Source: Candidatus Krumholzibacteriota bacterium (GTDB lineage Bacteria > Krumholzibacteriota > Krumholzibacteriia > LZORAL124-64-63). From it: 64,000 nucleotides of DNA. Shown in pieces: positions 1 to 8,808 of the stretch (position 1 is the first letter of the stretch; each line of letters begins with the position of its first letter). Made by a program: the position numbers and the translations under genes. Where the stretch lies: contig JAKLEB010000002.1 of NCBI GenBank assembly GCA_022711765.1, positions 62,001 to 126,000 of the forward strand, in the 5' to 3' direction. Below the pieces are notes generated by a model. That model saw only the letters and a list, made by a program, of their open reading frames with translations. It was not told the DNA's origin and made no database searches.

Positions 1-1
1 C

Positions 2-106
2 TTCTGGGAAGGCGCGACCTACGAGTTCGACTACTATTTCGTCCCGCTCTACCCTGATCCGGTCGAGTCGCACAGCTGGACCGAGGTCAAGAGCCTGTTC
101 GACTAG
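2..106 (+). CDS. C-terminal end of a secreted protein with SW-x3-K-x-LF tail (5' truncated)
   Basis: Only the last 34 codons are inside the window, read in the frame that ends at TAG 104-106. The piece is rich in aromatic and acidic residues and ends in SHSWTEVKSLFD. That ending matches the C-terminus of the secreted protein encoded at 31652-32743 on the other strand, which ends SWSSLKDLFR. I therefore infer an exported protein whose tail acts as a sorting or anchoring signal, different from the FlgD-like tails elsewhere in the window. The function of the missing body cannot be judged. The stop codon overlaps the stop of the convergent NnrS-like gene within the palindrome CTAG. Confidence 0.6.
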   Translation, partial: FWEGATYEFDYYFVPLYPDPVESHSWTEVKSLFD

Positions 107-1449
107 GCGCCGTTCGCTCGAGCCGCCAGCGGCGCGGGCTGCCGCCTCGCTGCGGGGCGGGGCCACAGCAGGCCGATCAGGTGGGTTCCCCACAGCGCCA
201 GGGCCGTGACCTCCAGCAGCCCGCTCGCACCGACGACCGCGAAGAACTCCGGTCGCCAGTCCGTCGCGATCTGCAGGGCGACCCGCAGGCCGCAGCCGAG
301 GTTGAGCAGGACGTGGACCGGCAGCAGGCGCGGCAGCGACGGGTGATCGGCCCCGCGGAATCGCGCCGCCGCCCAGGCGCCGACGCCCACGATCATCTGC
401 GAGACGAATCCCACGGTGATGGCATGGCGCACCGCGCCGTAGTAGGCGTGGCTGAACGCGAGTCCGCTCGCCGCGCTGTAGACCGGTAGGAGCAGCAGGC
501 CGGCGAGCGACAGAGCGAGCCAGGCGTACGCTGACCGCACGAACCGGCCGCTCCGGTGCGGCAGCGGCGGACGCCGCCACAGCCGCCACGGACCGGCGAC
601 GAGCCAGACCGCTGCCGGCAGCATCAGCCAGGGGACGAGGACGAGGGCGCCGAGCGCGCGCGAACCGGTGACTCGGAAGGCGACGAACAGCAGCGACTCG
701 GCGACGACCGCGCTCACGAGGAGGGCCAGCGCCCGCCAGGCCCGCCGCGCCGGGGTGCGCGCGACACCGAGCATGACCGGCAGGATGCGCTGCGACACGC
801 CGAGGATCATGGTGAGCGCAAGGCCGTGGATCTGGACGTCGCGGAGCACGGCCTGGTAGGTCGCGACCTGCGCGAGCAGGGCCTCGCGGTCGGGCGCGGT
901 CTGGAGCTGCCAGTGATGCCAGGTCGCGAGGACGGACTGCACGACGAGCCACCCGCACGCGACGAGGATGAACCCGGTCTCGGGATCGGCCGGGCGGCCG
1001 CTCCGGCGCCAGGTCCGGACCATCTGGGTCGCGAACGTCGCCACGGCGCCGATCTCCAGGGCGCCGCCAGCGAGCAGGCATCCCGCCGTGATCCTGGAGG
1101 CGAGTCCGCCGACCGCGCCGACCACGTGCAGGACGAGGCCGGCGATCGTCGCCGCGAGCACGGCCGGCATGAGCCGCGGCCAGACCAGCTCGGTCCCCCA
1201 GAAGTGCGGGAACGCCCGGTAGCCGAAGCCCATGATGAACAGCCCCATCCAGCCGACGATCTGAGCGTGACCGTGGGCGTTGACCTCGCCGATCGACGCC
1301 CCGGTGAACGTGCCGCTCAGGCCGATCTTCGCCAGCAGCCAGGCGCCCCAGGCGGCGCCCGCCGTGAGCGTGACCGCGAGTCCGGCCAGGAAGAAGGGCC
1401 GGTGACGGGGCGGGTTGTCGGCGACGGTCGCGATCCTGCTCGAGGGCAT
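103..1449 (-). CDS. NnrS-like multi-spanning haem/copper-type membrane protein
   Basis: A polytopic inner-membrane protein of about 448 residues with roughly twelve hydrophobic segments. Candidate metal or haem ligand histidines sit in short motifs within helices: NAHGHAQIVGWMGLF near residue 60, VQIHGLALTMILG near 205 and SHAYYGAVRHAITVGF near 335. These fit the NnrS family, whose members are tied to nitric oxide or nitrosative stress and to haem-copper proteins. A divergent cytochrome-oxidase-subunit-I-like protein is the main alternative. I chose ATG 1449 because GGAG lies 7 nt upstream. An upstream in-frame TTG at 1527 falls inside a promoter-like sequence and is unlikely to be the start. 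No denitrification gene is nearby. The gene is convergent with the secreted protein ending at 106. Confidence 0.7.
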   Translation of the reverse strand: MPSSRIATVADNPPRHRPFFLAGLAVTLTAGAAWGAWLLAKIGLSGTFTGASIGEVNAHGHAQIVGWMGLFIMGFGYRAFPHFWGTELVWPRLMPAVLAATIAGLVLHVVGAVGGLASRITAGCLLAGGALEIGAVATFATQMVRTWRRSGRPADPETGFILVACGWLVVQSVLATWHHWQLQTAPDREALLAQVATYQAVLRDVQIHGLALTMILGVSQRILPVMLGVARTPARRAWRALALLVSAVVAESLLFVAFRVTGSRALGALVLVPWLMLPAAVWLVAGPWRLWRRPPLPHRSGRFVRSAYAWLALSLAGLLLLPVYSAASGLAFSHAYYGAVRHAITVGFVSQMIVGVGAWAAARFRGADHPSLPRLLPVHVLLNLGCGLRVALQIATDWRPEFFAVVGASGLLEVTALALWGTHLIGLLWPRPAARRQPAPLAARANGA

Positions 1450-1499
1450 CGCTGATCTCCAGGTGATCGTCGGGCGGGGCGAACGCAGACCCGCCACGA

Positions 1500-1527
1500 A
1501 AGCTAGGCCAGGATATCTGGATGTCAA
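1500..1527 (-). promoter_or_regulatory. sigma-70-type promoter for the NnrS-like gene
   Basis: Read on the minus strand there is a perfect -35 box TTGACA (1527-1522), a 16-nt spacer and TAGCTT (1505-1500) as the -10. Transcription would start near 1493, giving a leader of about 44 nt before ATG 1449, which is a sensible distance. Confidence 0.45.
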
Positions 1528-1540
1528 GGTCCTGGATTGT

Positions 1541-1556
1541 CCGCCCCGCGGGGCGG
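1541..1556. terminator. GC palindrome downstream of the 1582-2877 gene
   Basis: The 16-base sequence CCGCCCCGCGGGGCGG is fully self-complementary. It lies 26 bases past the stop of the minus-strand secreted-protein gene and upstream of the NnrS promoter. It can act as a terminator stem, but there is no T-tract. Confidence 0.35.
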
Positions 1557-1581
1557 CAGGAGGCGCAGGTCTACGCTGCGT

Positions 1582-2877
1582 TCACCGAATCAACGCCGCC
1601 GTGCCGCCGCCGACGTCGCGACCGGCGAGGATCCGATAACGGTAGATGCCCGAAGGCTGCGGGCGACCCTGGTCGTCGCAACCGTCCCAGAGCACGCTGT
1701 TCGGACCCGCGGCATACCGCCGCCGGGCGAACTCGCGGATCTGGTGGCCGCGCGCGTCGACGATTTCGATCCGCGCATCGGCCGGTCTGGCCAGGGTGAA
1801 CTTGAGGACCGTCTGCGGATTGAACGGATTGGGGTGGTTGGCGACTCCGGTGATCAGGGACCCCGCAGCCGGCGACGCGCCCGCCGAGACCGCGGGGACG
1901 AACCCGCCCACGGCGTTGTTCGACTCGTCGACCTCGGGCCAGGCCTCCGCGCGGTCGAGCCGGACGACCACGAGGTCGCCGGGGTGCGCGGGGAACTCGA
2001 CGTCCAGGACCTCCAGGAAATTGCAGGCGCACCATTCGGGCCAGATGTCGATGGCCTTGCACTCGACGTTGATCGGACAGCCGCCATCGCACAGCGGGGG
2101 GCTTGCGACGTAGCAATCGAGCGGTCCCGCCGCGAGTTCGACCAGGTCGATGACGACCTCGGCGACCCTGCCGGCGACCTCGATCTCCACCTCGAGCGCC
2201 AGAGCCGGCGAGAAATCGTCGCCCACCGCGACCTCGAGAGTGATCGTGCCCGCCACCATCCCGTCGCCCAGGTCCGTCAGGGTCAAACCGGTTGCGGCCA
2301 CGTCCAGCAGGCGAGGCTGGGGAATGTCGGGCGGGAGCGAGGTCTCGATGAAGATGATCGCCTGGTCGCCGTCGATCTGCTCGTCGTGGCCGGCGAAATG
2401 CGCCCGCGCGACGAGGATTCCCCGGAAATCGGCATAGGCCTCGGTCGGGAAGGTGATGGACCAGCCGTCGTCGGGATTGGCGTCGAATCCGACCAGCTCG
2501 CCGGACTGCGGCGACGACGGAACGGCGCCGCCGCGGTGCAGGTAGAGGTCGACGCGCTCGAGCTTGTCGGCGGCCTGCAGCGCGAACACCGCCGTGACCG
2601 GCTCGCCGGCGATCACGAGGAGGTTCGGGAGGCCCGGGGTGTGCTGGTAGCCCGTGCTGCTGGGAGCGAAGGCCAGGTTGACGGCCCCCTTCTGCGCCTC
2701 CCAGGAGTCCAGGCAGTCCCGCACGTCGAGATAGAACGACCAGCCGATCTCTTCGTGCGCGGCGAGGCAACTCTGGACGCAGCCGTGGAGTTCATCCAGG
2801 GCGCCGGCGTGCGCGACGACCGGGACGAAAACCAGGCAGGCGAGCCATCGATGGATGCTGCGGATTCGCGACGGCAA
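1582..2877 (-). CDS. secreted protein with FlgD-Ig-like C-terminal (NPFNP) tail
   Basis: The protein opens with a typical Sec signal peptide (positive n-region, then WLACLVFVPVV and AHA before GA) when started at TTG 2877, which has GGAG 7 nt upstream. An upstream in-frame GTG at 2958 is possible but would coincide with the predicted transcription start. The middle, about residues 30-330, holds beta-rich segments with several cysteine pairs and a CARDB-like stretch ending VDESNNAVGGF, as in extracellular adhesion-type domains. The last 85 residues are a FlgD-Ig-like tail with ANHPNPFNPQTVLKF and WDGCDDQGRPQPSGIYRYRI. I do not recognise the central domain. Export to the cell surface is inferred from the tail; the function is unknown. 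Confidence 0.75.
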   Translation of the reverse strand: MPSRIRSIHRWLACLVFVPVVAHAGALDELHGCVQSCLAAHEEIGWSFYLDVRDCLDSWEAQKGAVNLAFAPSSTGYQHTPGLPNLLVIAGEPVTAVFALQAADKLERVDLYLHRGGAVPSSPQSGELVGFDANPDDGWSITFPTEAYADFRGILVARAHFAGHDEQIDGDQAIIFIETSLPPDIPQPRLLDVAATGLTLTDLGDGMVAGTITLEVAVGDDFSPALALEVEIEVAGRVAEVVIDLVELAAGPLDCYVASPPLCDGGCPINVECKAIDIWPEWCACNFLEVLDVEFPAHPGDLVVVRLDRAEAWPEVDESNNAVGGFVPAVSAGASPAAGSLITGVANHPNPFNPQTVLKFTLARPADARIEIVDARGHQIREFARRRYAAGPNSVLWDGCDDQGRPQPSGIYRYRILAGRDVGGGTAALIR

Positions 2878-2965
2878 TGGATGGCTCCAGGAGCGACGCC
2901 CGCTCCGAGGGTGCGTGAGGTCACGACACGGCTTCAGTGCTCCGGCGCGAGTGATCACGAGTCAA

Positions 2966-2994
2966 TTTATCATCGTTTTTGCCGCATTCGTCAA
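2966..2994 (-). promoter_or_regulatory. sigma-70-type promoter for the 1582-2877 gene
   Basis: On the minus strand TTGACG (2994-2989), a 17-nt spacer and GATAAA (2971-2966) lie in a short AT-rich island. The predicted start of transcription near 2959 supports the downstream TTG start at 2877 rather than GTG 2958. Confidence 0.5.
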
Positions 2995-3040
2995 GGTCCG
3001 CGTCGAGGGATTCGGCGCGGCGTCGCCGGTTCGGCGGCCG

Positions 3041-4180
3041 TCAGGGGACGTCCTCGATCCGCTCTCGATAGTGCACCCCCCGCGCGGCGAGACCGGCGAG
3101 AAGGAAATCCACGCATCGCGGGTCACGACCGAGGTATTCCGGCGGCGAGACCCCCTTGTCCGCATAGAGTCCCTGGGCCACCATCCGCAACGCGAGCGTG
3201 GCGGTGTAACCGGTGGTGCGAGCCATGGACGTGACGCCGAGCGCTTCGTCGAAGTGGTCGAGCAACTCGAAGACGTGGACCCGGTGCCGACCGCCGACGG
3301 TGCCCGCGACGCGGATCTGCATCACGGTGAGGTCGCCCTCGCCCGGGCCGAGCTGCCACATCGGGAAGAGCAGGCGCGCCGTGAGGTCGATCGGCCGCAC
3401 CTGCGCGCCGGACACGTCGATCGGCTCCTCCCCGAAGAAGCCGCACTCGCGCAGCAACCGCATCTTCTCGACGTGTCCGGGGTAGCGCAGCGTCTTCTCC
3501 TTCATGTGAGGCGCGCCGATGGTCCGCACGAGAGTGCGCAGGCCGTCGGTGTTGAAGGCCTCCAGGGTGCCCACGCCCGGGACGTCGACGAGTTCGGGGT
3601 CCGAAAGGGCCGGCCGCACCACCGCCAGGCCGTTCTCGAGGTACCGCGCGGGGCGCGTGTACTCCTCGATGACGTCGATGGGCGAGAACACGGCCTTGTA
3701 TTCCCAGGGCCAGGTGCGGATCCGCGGCAGACCCCCCACGTGGACCAGCACCGAGTCGACGCGCTCGAGCCGCTGCGCCGCGTGCATCACCAGGACGCTG
3801 CCCATGCCGGGGAAGACGCCGCAATCGACGACGGCGGTCACGCCCCGGTCGCGGGCGAGCCCGTCGAGGGCGAACGGGTCCTCGGGGAAGAAGGCGATGT
3901 CGACCACGTTACGCCCGGTCTCGATGACGGCTTTCAAGGTGCGATAGCCCAGGAAACCGGGCACCGCGGAGACGACGATGTCGAAGCCGGCGGCGAGCGC
4001 GGTGACTTCGGCCGGATCGGCGAGGTCCTGGACTCTGGTGGCGACGGGCGCCCGGGCGGCGAGGCGCTCGAGAGCGGCCGGGTCGCGGTCGACCACGGTG
4101 ACCGCGAAATCCCGGTCCGCGGCCAGGTCGCGGGCCATGGGCGCGCCGACGAGGCCGGCGCCGAGGACGAGGACGTTCAT
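3041..4180 (-). CDS. saccharopine dehydrogenase family oxidoreductase
   Basis: A cytoplasmic NAD(P)-dependent enzyme of 379 residues. It begins with a Rossmann nucleotide-binding motif, MNVLVLGAGLVGAPMARDL, followed by the family's VVDRDPAALERLA segment and a C-terminal substrate domain (about residues 125-370) that includes VVDCGVFPGMGSVLV. Length and order match the LYS9/saccharopine dehydrogenase-like family, which includes lysine-pathway and carboxynorspermidine-type enzymes. The substrate cannot be fixed from sequence alone. ATG 4180 was chosen over an upstream in-frame start because GGGAGG lies about 9 nt before it and because the Rossmann fold starts immediately. It stands alone between two genes for exported proteins. 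Confidence 0.8.
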   Translation of the reverse strand: MNVLVLGAGLVGAPMARDLAADRDFAVTVVDRDPAALERLAARAPVATRVQDLADPAEVTALAAGFDIVVSAVPGFLGYRTLKAVIETGRNVVDIAFFPEDPFALDGLARDRGVTAVVDCGVFPGMGSVLVMHAAQRLERVDSVLVHVGGLPRIRTWPWEYKAVFSPIDVIEEYTRPARYLENGLAVVRPALSDPELVDVPGVGTLEAFNTDGLRTLVRTIGAPHMKEKTLRYPGHVEKMRLLRECGFFGEEPIDVSGAQVRPIDLTARLLFPMWQLGPGEGDLTVMQIRVAGTVGGRHRVHVFELLDHFDEALGVTSMARTTGYTATLALRMVAQGLYADKGVSPPEYLGRDPRCVDFLLAGLAARGVHYRERIEDVP

Positions 4181-4321
4181 GCGCGGGTTCCTCCCGGGAG
4201 TCGGGCCCGAGGCGAGACCCGGGCAGTATACCAGATCGGCGGCGGTCAGGGCGCTGGCGGCGCCATCGCGGCGCGATTGCGGGCCGGGACGCGGCGCCGG
4301 CCACATTCCGCTGGCCGAGCG

Positions 4322-4335
4322 GTCATAAATATGAC
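4322..4335. promoter_or_regulatory. AT-rich dyad upstream of the FG-GAP/peptidase gene
   Basis: The sequence GTCATA-AA-TATGAC is a perfect dyad in a rare AT-rich island, 69 bases before the start of the FG-GAP fusion gene. CATAAT (4335-4340) and TATAGC (4349-4354) could serve as -10 boxes, but no convincing -35 is in place. It could be an operator; this is tentative. Confidence 0.25.
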
Positions 4336-4404
4336 ATAATCACTCCACTATAGCGCGGCCTTCGGCGCCGAGGGCCGATCACCTCGGACATGAGGAGTCC
4401 CGCC

Positions 4405-7400
4405 ATGCCCGCGCGGATGCGAATCGTGGCGCTGTCGCTCGCAACCCTCTGGCTCGCGGCGGCATCGCCGGCCGGTGCTCACCTCTCGGTGATCCGTCAA
4501 GGAGTCGAGAGCCAGGACCTCGCCCAGCCGGACGACGCGCTCGGCCGCGCGGTCGCCGGCGGCGACTTCAACGGCGACGGTTTCGCGGACGTGGTCTCGG
4601 CCGCGCCCGACGAGGCGAACGGGCTGGTCCCGGCGGCGGTCCAGGGCCTCGTCGTCGTCAACTACGGCAGCCCGACGGGTCCGGTGCCCGATCTGGCCAC
4701 GCTGGTGACGGTCGGCGACGTGCCCGATCAGGTCGTGCGATTCGGCCGCGCGCTCGCCGTGGGGAACTTCAACGGCGACGCCTACGACGACCTCGCGGTC
4801 GGCGCGCCCGAGCTCGATCACCTCGCGGTGACCGACGCCGGCGCCGTCTTCGTCTTCCACGGCGGTCCCCTGGGGTTGAGCTCGACGCCGGCGACCCTCC
4901 TCGACCAGTCCGCCGTGAACGCAGCCGTCGAGGCCGAGGACCTGTTCGGATGGTCGCTCGCGGCGGGGGATTTCGACCAGGACGGCTACGACGACCTCGG
5001 GATCGGCAGCATCGGCGAGAACGACGACGCCGGCGCCGTGTCGTGGATCGCCGGCTCGGCCGGAGGTCTGGTGCCCGGCAGCGGCGATACCTGGTCGCAG
5101 ACGGAGCTCGGCGCACCGTCGGCTGCGAACGACTGGTTCGGCTACGCGCTCGCGGTCGGCGACTTCGACGGGAGCGGCTACCCCGATCTCGCGGCCGGCG
5201 CCCCGCGCAAGGAGATCTCGTCACCCACCCTGATCGACGCGGGCGTGGTGTACATCCTGTTCTCGCTCACGAACGGCCTCTCCGATTTCGCCGCCGCCTA
5301 CGATGCGGCCAGCCTCGCCATGGACCCGCAGGGCAACGCCGATTTCGGTTGGGCCCTCGCGGCGGGCGTCTTCTTCGCCGCTGACGGCGCCGACGACCTC
5401 GCGATCGGCGAGCCGCGCGCGGACGGCCTCTCGACCACGGATTCGGGCCGCGCGATCTGCCTCGATTTCGATCCGGGCCCGCGCGCGCCGGCGCCCGCGA
5501 CCGACATCATCCCGTGGCCGCCGGCCGACAAGCAGTGGATCAGCCAGGGCGTCAACGGCACGGCGGACAGCCGCCAGGCCTTCGACCGGTTCGGCTTCGC
5601 GCTCGGCGCCGGCGACTTCGACGGCGATGGTCTCGATGACGTCGGCGTCGGCGTGCCCGGCGAGGACATCTTCCTGAACGACGCCGAAGGCACGCCGCTC
5701 GACTGCGGCATGGCCCACGTCTTCTACGGCGCGCCGGGCGGCCCGAGCTGGCAGCGCGTCGACACCTTCAGCGCGCTCACGCAGATGGACTATGCGACCC
5801 AGGCCGACATCTTCGGTCAAGCCGTCGGCTTCTCGCGCTGCGACGACACCGGCCGCGCGAGCTTCCTGGTCGGCGCGCCGGGCAAGGACTACGTCGCCTA
5901 CTCGGGGGGAACCACCGTGTTCGAGGCGGGCGCCGTCTTCGTGATCGCACCCTGGCGCCAGCCGCAGCTCGGCAGCGCGCGCCGTGCCTCCGTCGCCCTC
6001 GACTGCGACGGCGGCATCATCTACTCGCAGCACCCGTTCGACCGCCTGCGGCCGGCGAGCACGACCAAGACGCTCACCCTGCTGCTCTCGTGCGAGGCGC
6101 TCGCGGCGAACGTGGTCGACCTCGACGACGTGTACACGGTGCCGGACTGGGTCGCCACCAAGGTCGGCGGCTCGCAGATGAACCTCTACACCGGCGAGGA
6201 GATCACGTTCGGCGACCTCATGAAGGGCATGATGACCGTTTCGGGCAACGACGCGGCCTACGCCCTCGCCGACCTGATCATGGGCGACGGCAACCCGTGG
6301 GGCGGCGATTACGCGTCCACGTTGCCTGGTTTCCAGGCGATCATGAACCAGCGCGCGAGCCAGCTCGGCATGATCTACACGACGATGACCAATCCACCCG
6401 GCCTCGATGTCGCCGGCCACTACACGACGGCGCTCGACTTCGCGCTCCTCGCGCGCGCGGCGATGGAGAACGAGTGCGTGCGCGAGATCGTCGGCACCTC
6501 GCCGTGGATCCTCGACCGGCAAGCGCCGCCGTGGCAGCAGGGCTTCCTCGCACTGAACACGGTGCAGACGGTCTTCTACAACGGCTACGTGGACGGCATC
6601 CAGGGCCTGGTGCCCGCGGCCAACGGGGTCAAGGGCGGCAGCACCCCGGGCGCCCAGAAGACCGGGTTGTTCTCGGCCGCCGGGCTAGGCGGCGACACGA
6701 TCGCCTCGCTCATGGGCGCCTACAAGGAGGACATGCCGGTCGAAGGCGCCCCCGGCGGTCTGCTCTTCACCGGCGGCCAGGGCCTGCTCGAGCTGGGACT
6801 CGAGTCCTGCGATCCCGACATCGTGCTGCCGCCGCCGGGCGGGGAGCCCGACGGGCCGTTCGGCACGGTGACCGGCATCCCGACCCAGCAAGGCGGCGGA
6901 CGCAGCCTGCTGGTTCCCGTCGAGGACTGTGCCGAGCCGGTGGTCGTCGAGCTGGTTCGCCAGACGCACGGTCTGCCCTCGGTGCAGGTGCGCGTCGCCG
7001 CGCAGCGGACGACGAGCGTCCTGCTGCCGCCGGGCGAGGAGGTGCAACTCGAAGTGCCGCCGCTGAACGCCGGCTCCGGCCCGCTGATCGTCCTCAACGA
7101 CGGCGACGGGCGCGCGCTGCTGCGCGTGACGCGCTCGGACAACTCCAGCCTGGTCTTCAACCTGGCGTTGCAGCCGTTCGAGTCCACCACGCTGCCCCAG
7201 CCGCCGGCGAATCCCTCGACGCTCTTCTGGAGCCTGCTCAACACGGGGACCATCGAGGCGTCGCTGGTTCTCGAGGAGCCGCAGATGTTCGAGGAGGCGA
7301 CCCTGGGCGGGGCGCCGTGGACGAAGTCGTTCGGTTGCCCGGCGGCCGGGTCGACGCGCTCGCAGATGATGCAGGTGACGGTCGCCGGCTGGGACCCGGT

Positions 7401-7773
7401 CGCGGGCGACCTCGTGGCGTTGATCGTGCGGGAATCGGGCACCGTCGTCGCCGTGCCCGAGGGTGCCGGCACTGCCCCCGCTCGGCCCGCGGGAGCGGTC
7501 GCGCGGCTGCACCCGGCGACGCCGAACCCGTTCAATCCCGTCACCCATCTGAGCTTCGACCTGGCGCGGTCCGCACGGGTGGACCTCGCCATCTACGACG
7601 TCCGCGGCCATCTGGTGCGCACGGTGGTCGCGCGCGAGCTGCCGGCCGGCGCCCACGACGCGGTCTGGGACGGCCGCGGCGGGGACGGTCGCCTGCAGGC
7701 GGCCGGCGTGTACGTGGCCCGGCTGAACGCAGGCGGCGAGGTCCAGACGCAACGGCTGGTGCTGCTCAAGTGA
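4405..7773 (+). CDS. exported FG-GAP beta-propeller / D-Ala-D-Ala carboxypeptidase (S11) / FlgD-tail fusion
   Basis: A modular exported protein of 1,122 residues. After a signal peptide (LATLWLAAASPAGA) come about seven FG-GAP/integrin-alpha-like blades to about residue 510, most with a DxDxDG-type calcium loop such as GDFNGDGFADV and GDFDGDGLDDV. Then follows a complete serine-type DD-carboxypeptidase (S11) domain: S552-T-T-K555, S613-G-N615 and K743-G-G745, in the family's order and spacing. A beta-rich linker leads to a FlgD-Ig-like tail with PNPFNPVTHLSFDL and a WDGRGGDGR loop. The family trims peptidoglycan stem peptides outside the cytoplasm. The propeller and tail suggest surface display or adhesion, so the real substrate may not be the cell's own wall. 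ATG 4405 follows AGGAG at 7 nt. Confidence 0.8.
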   Translation: MPARMRIVALSLATLWLAAASPAGAHLSVIRQGVESQDLAQPDDALGRAVAGGDFNGDGFADVVSAAPDEANGLVPAAVQGLVVVNYGSPTGPVPDLATLVTVGDVPDQVVRFGRALAVGNFNGDAYDDLAVGAPELDHLAVTDAGAVFVFHGGPLGLSSTPATLLDQSAVNAAVEAEDLFGWSLAAGDFDQDGYDDLGIGSIGENDDAGAVSWIAGSAGGLVPGSGDTWSQTELGAPSAANDWFGYALAVGDFDGSGYPDLAAGAPRKEISSPTLIDAGVVYILFSLTNGLSDFAAAYDAASLAMDPQGNADFGWALAAGVFFAADGADDLAIGEPRADGLSTTDSGRAICLDFDPGPRAPAPATDIIPWPPADKQWISQGVNGTADSRQAFDRFGFALGAGDFDGDGLDDVGVGVPGEDIFLNDAEGTPLDCGMAHVFYGAPGGPSWQRVDTFSALTQMDYATQADIFGQAVGFSRCDDTGRASFLVGAPGKDYVAYSGGTTVFEAGAVFVIAPWRQPQLGSARRASVALDCDGGIIYSQHPFDRLRPASTTKTLTLLLSCEALAANVVDLDDVYTVPDWVATKVGGSQMNLYTGEEITFGDLMKGMMTVSGNDAAYALADLIMGDGNPWGGDYASTLPGFQAIMNQRASQLGMIYTTMTNPPGLDVAGHYTTALDFALLARAAMENECVREIVGTSPWILDRQAPPWQQGFLALNTVQTVFYNGYVDGIQGLVPAANGVKGGSTPGAQKTGLFSAAGLGGDTIASLMGAYKEDMPVEGAPGGLLFTGGQGLLELGLESCDPDIVLPPPGGEPDGPFGTVTGIPTQQGGGRSLLVPVEDCAEPVVVELVRQTHGLPSVQVRVAAQRTTSVLLPPGEEVQLEVPPLNAGSGPLIVLNDGDGRALLRVTRSDNSSLVFNLALQPFESTTLPQPPANPSTLFWSLLNTGTIEASLVLEEPQMFEEATLGGAPWTKSFGCPAAGSTRSQMMQVTVAGWDPVAGDLVALIVRESGTVVAVPEGAGTAPARPAGAVARLHPATPNPFNPVTHLSFDLARSARVDLAIYDVRGHLVRTVVARELPAGAHDAVWDGRGGDGRLQAAGVYVARLNAGGEVQTQRLVLLK

Positions 7774-7797
7774 CCGCGTGCCGTCCGCGAATCCACT

Positions 7798-7830
7798 CCG
7801 GTCGTCGAGCCGGCGGGGCGAGACGACCGG
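7798..7830 (+). terminator. hairpin after the FG-GAP/peptidase gene; same arms recur at 47346
   Basis: CCGGTCGTC and GACGACCGG form a perfect 9-bp stem around a 15-nt loop, 24 bases past the stop codon. The arms and the loop-side GGCGA are the same as in the hairpin at 47346-47384, which also follows a gene for a FlgD-tailed secreted protein. It is probably a terminator, or a dispersed repeat used as one. There is no T-tract. Confidence 0.4.
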
Positions 7831-7961
7831 TGTTCCGGTCGAGGCAAGATCTTCCTCCAGGCGACGATGTGGTATGCTCGCCCGCGGCTGCAATGCGTTC
7901 CGGGGTCGGACGAGCCCAGGTTCCGCTCGCTGGCCGACGCCGCGAGTCGGCCGGGGGTGCC

Positions 7962-8744
7962 ATGGAGATCGCCGGGAAAACTGCCGTGATCACCGGCGCC
8001 TCGCGGGGCATCGGACGCGCCCTGGCGGTCGCCCTCGCCGGGGCCGGCTGCCACCTTCTCCTGACCGCGCGCGACGAGGACAGGCTCGCCGCGCTCACCG
8101 CCGAGCTCACGGCGCGACCGGACGCGCCGTCGGTGGCGGCCATGCCTGCGGACCTCCTGGACGAGGACGCCCGGCGCGCATTCTCGGAGTGGGCCCTGTC
8201 CGGCGAACGCCCGCCGGACATCCTGGTCAACAACGCAGGCGCGGGCTGCTTCGGCGGATTCGCGTCGTCCTTCTCCGGCGACATCGAACGGATCCTCCGC
8301 CTGAACGCCCTCGTGCCGTCGCTGCTGGCCCGGGCATTCATGCCCGTGCTCGCGAGCCGCCCGGAGGCGAAGATCGTCAACGTCAGCTCGGGCGCGGCGC
8401 ACATCCCGTACCCGGGGCTGGGCGTCTACGCCGCGGCCAAGGCGTACCTGTCGAGCCTCAGCGAGACGCTGATCTGCGAACTCCAGGGCACCGCCGTCTC
8501 GGTGCTCTGCTTCCATCCGGGCTTCACGGAATCCGACTTCGCGAGTGCGGCCGGCATGACGCCGGCGCGAAGGCCCAAGGTCCTCGTCCGGACGCCCGAC
8601 GCAGTCGCGGCGCGCCTCGTCCGCGCCATCGAGAAGGACGAGACCTGGACCTGCTCGGATCTCGGCACCCGGCTCGCGATCACGGTCGGCGCCGCTCTGC
8701 CGCACTCGCTCCGCTGGCGGCTGTCCCGGATCATCCTGCGGTGA
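7962..8744 (+). CDS. short-chain dehydrogenase/reductase
   Basis: A classical SDR of 260 residues. It has the N-terminal cofactor motif TGASRGIG (about residue 11), an NNAG motif within DILVNNAGAGCFGG, the catalytic Ser in NVSSGAA and the YAAAK motif (Tyr/Lys) at about residue 160. Acidic/arginine residues after beta-2 (TARDED) leave NADPH as the likely cofactor. The C-terminus is hydrophobic and basic, with TVGAALPHSLRWRL, as in acyl-reductase-like or membrane-associated SDRs. Substrate unknown. The start has a G-rich stretch before it but no perfect Shine-Dalgarno. It is convergent with the exporter gene at 8809. Confidence 0.85.
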   Translation: MEIAGKTAVITGASRGIGRALAVALAGAGCHLLLTARDEDRLAALTAELTARPDAPSVAAMPADLLDEDARRAFSEWALSGERPPDILVNNAGAGCFGGFASSFSGDIERILRLNALVPSLLARAFMPVLASRPEAKIVNVSSGAAHIPYPGLGVYAAAKAYLSSLSETLICELQGTAVSVLCFHPGFTESDFASAAGMTPARRPKVLVRTPDAVAARLVRAIEKDETWTCSDLGTRLAITVGAALPHSLRWRLSRIILR

Positions 8745-8808
8745 ACTCCGCCGTGACGACCCGCGGATCGGCGAGCGGTGCTCCGGGCCGCCGGCGCGGT
8801 CGACCTCG

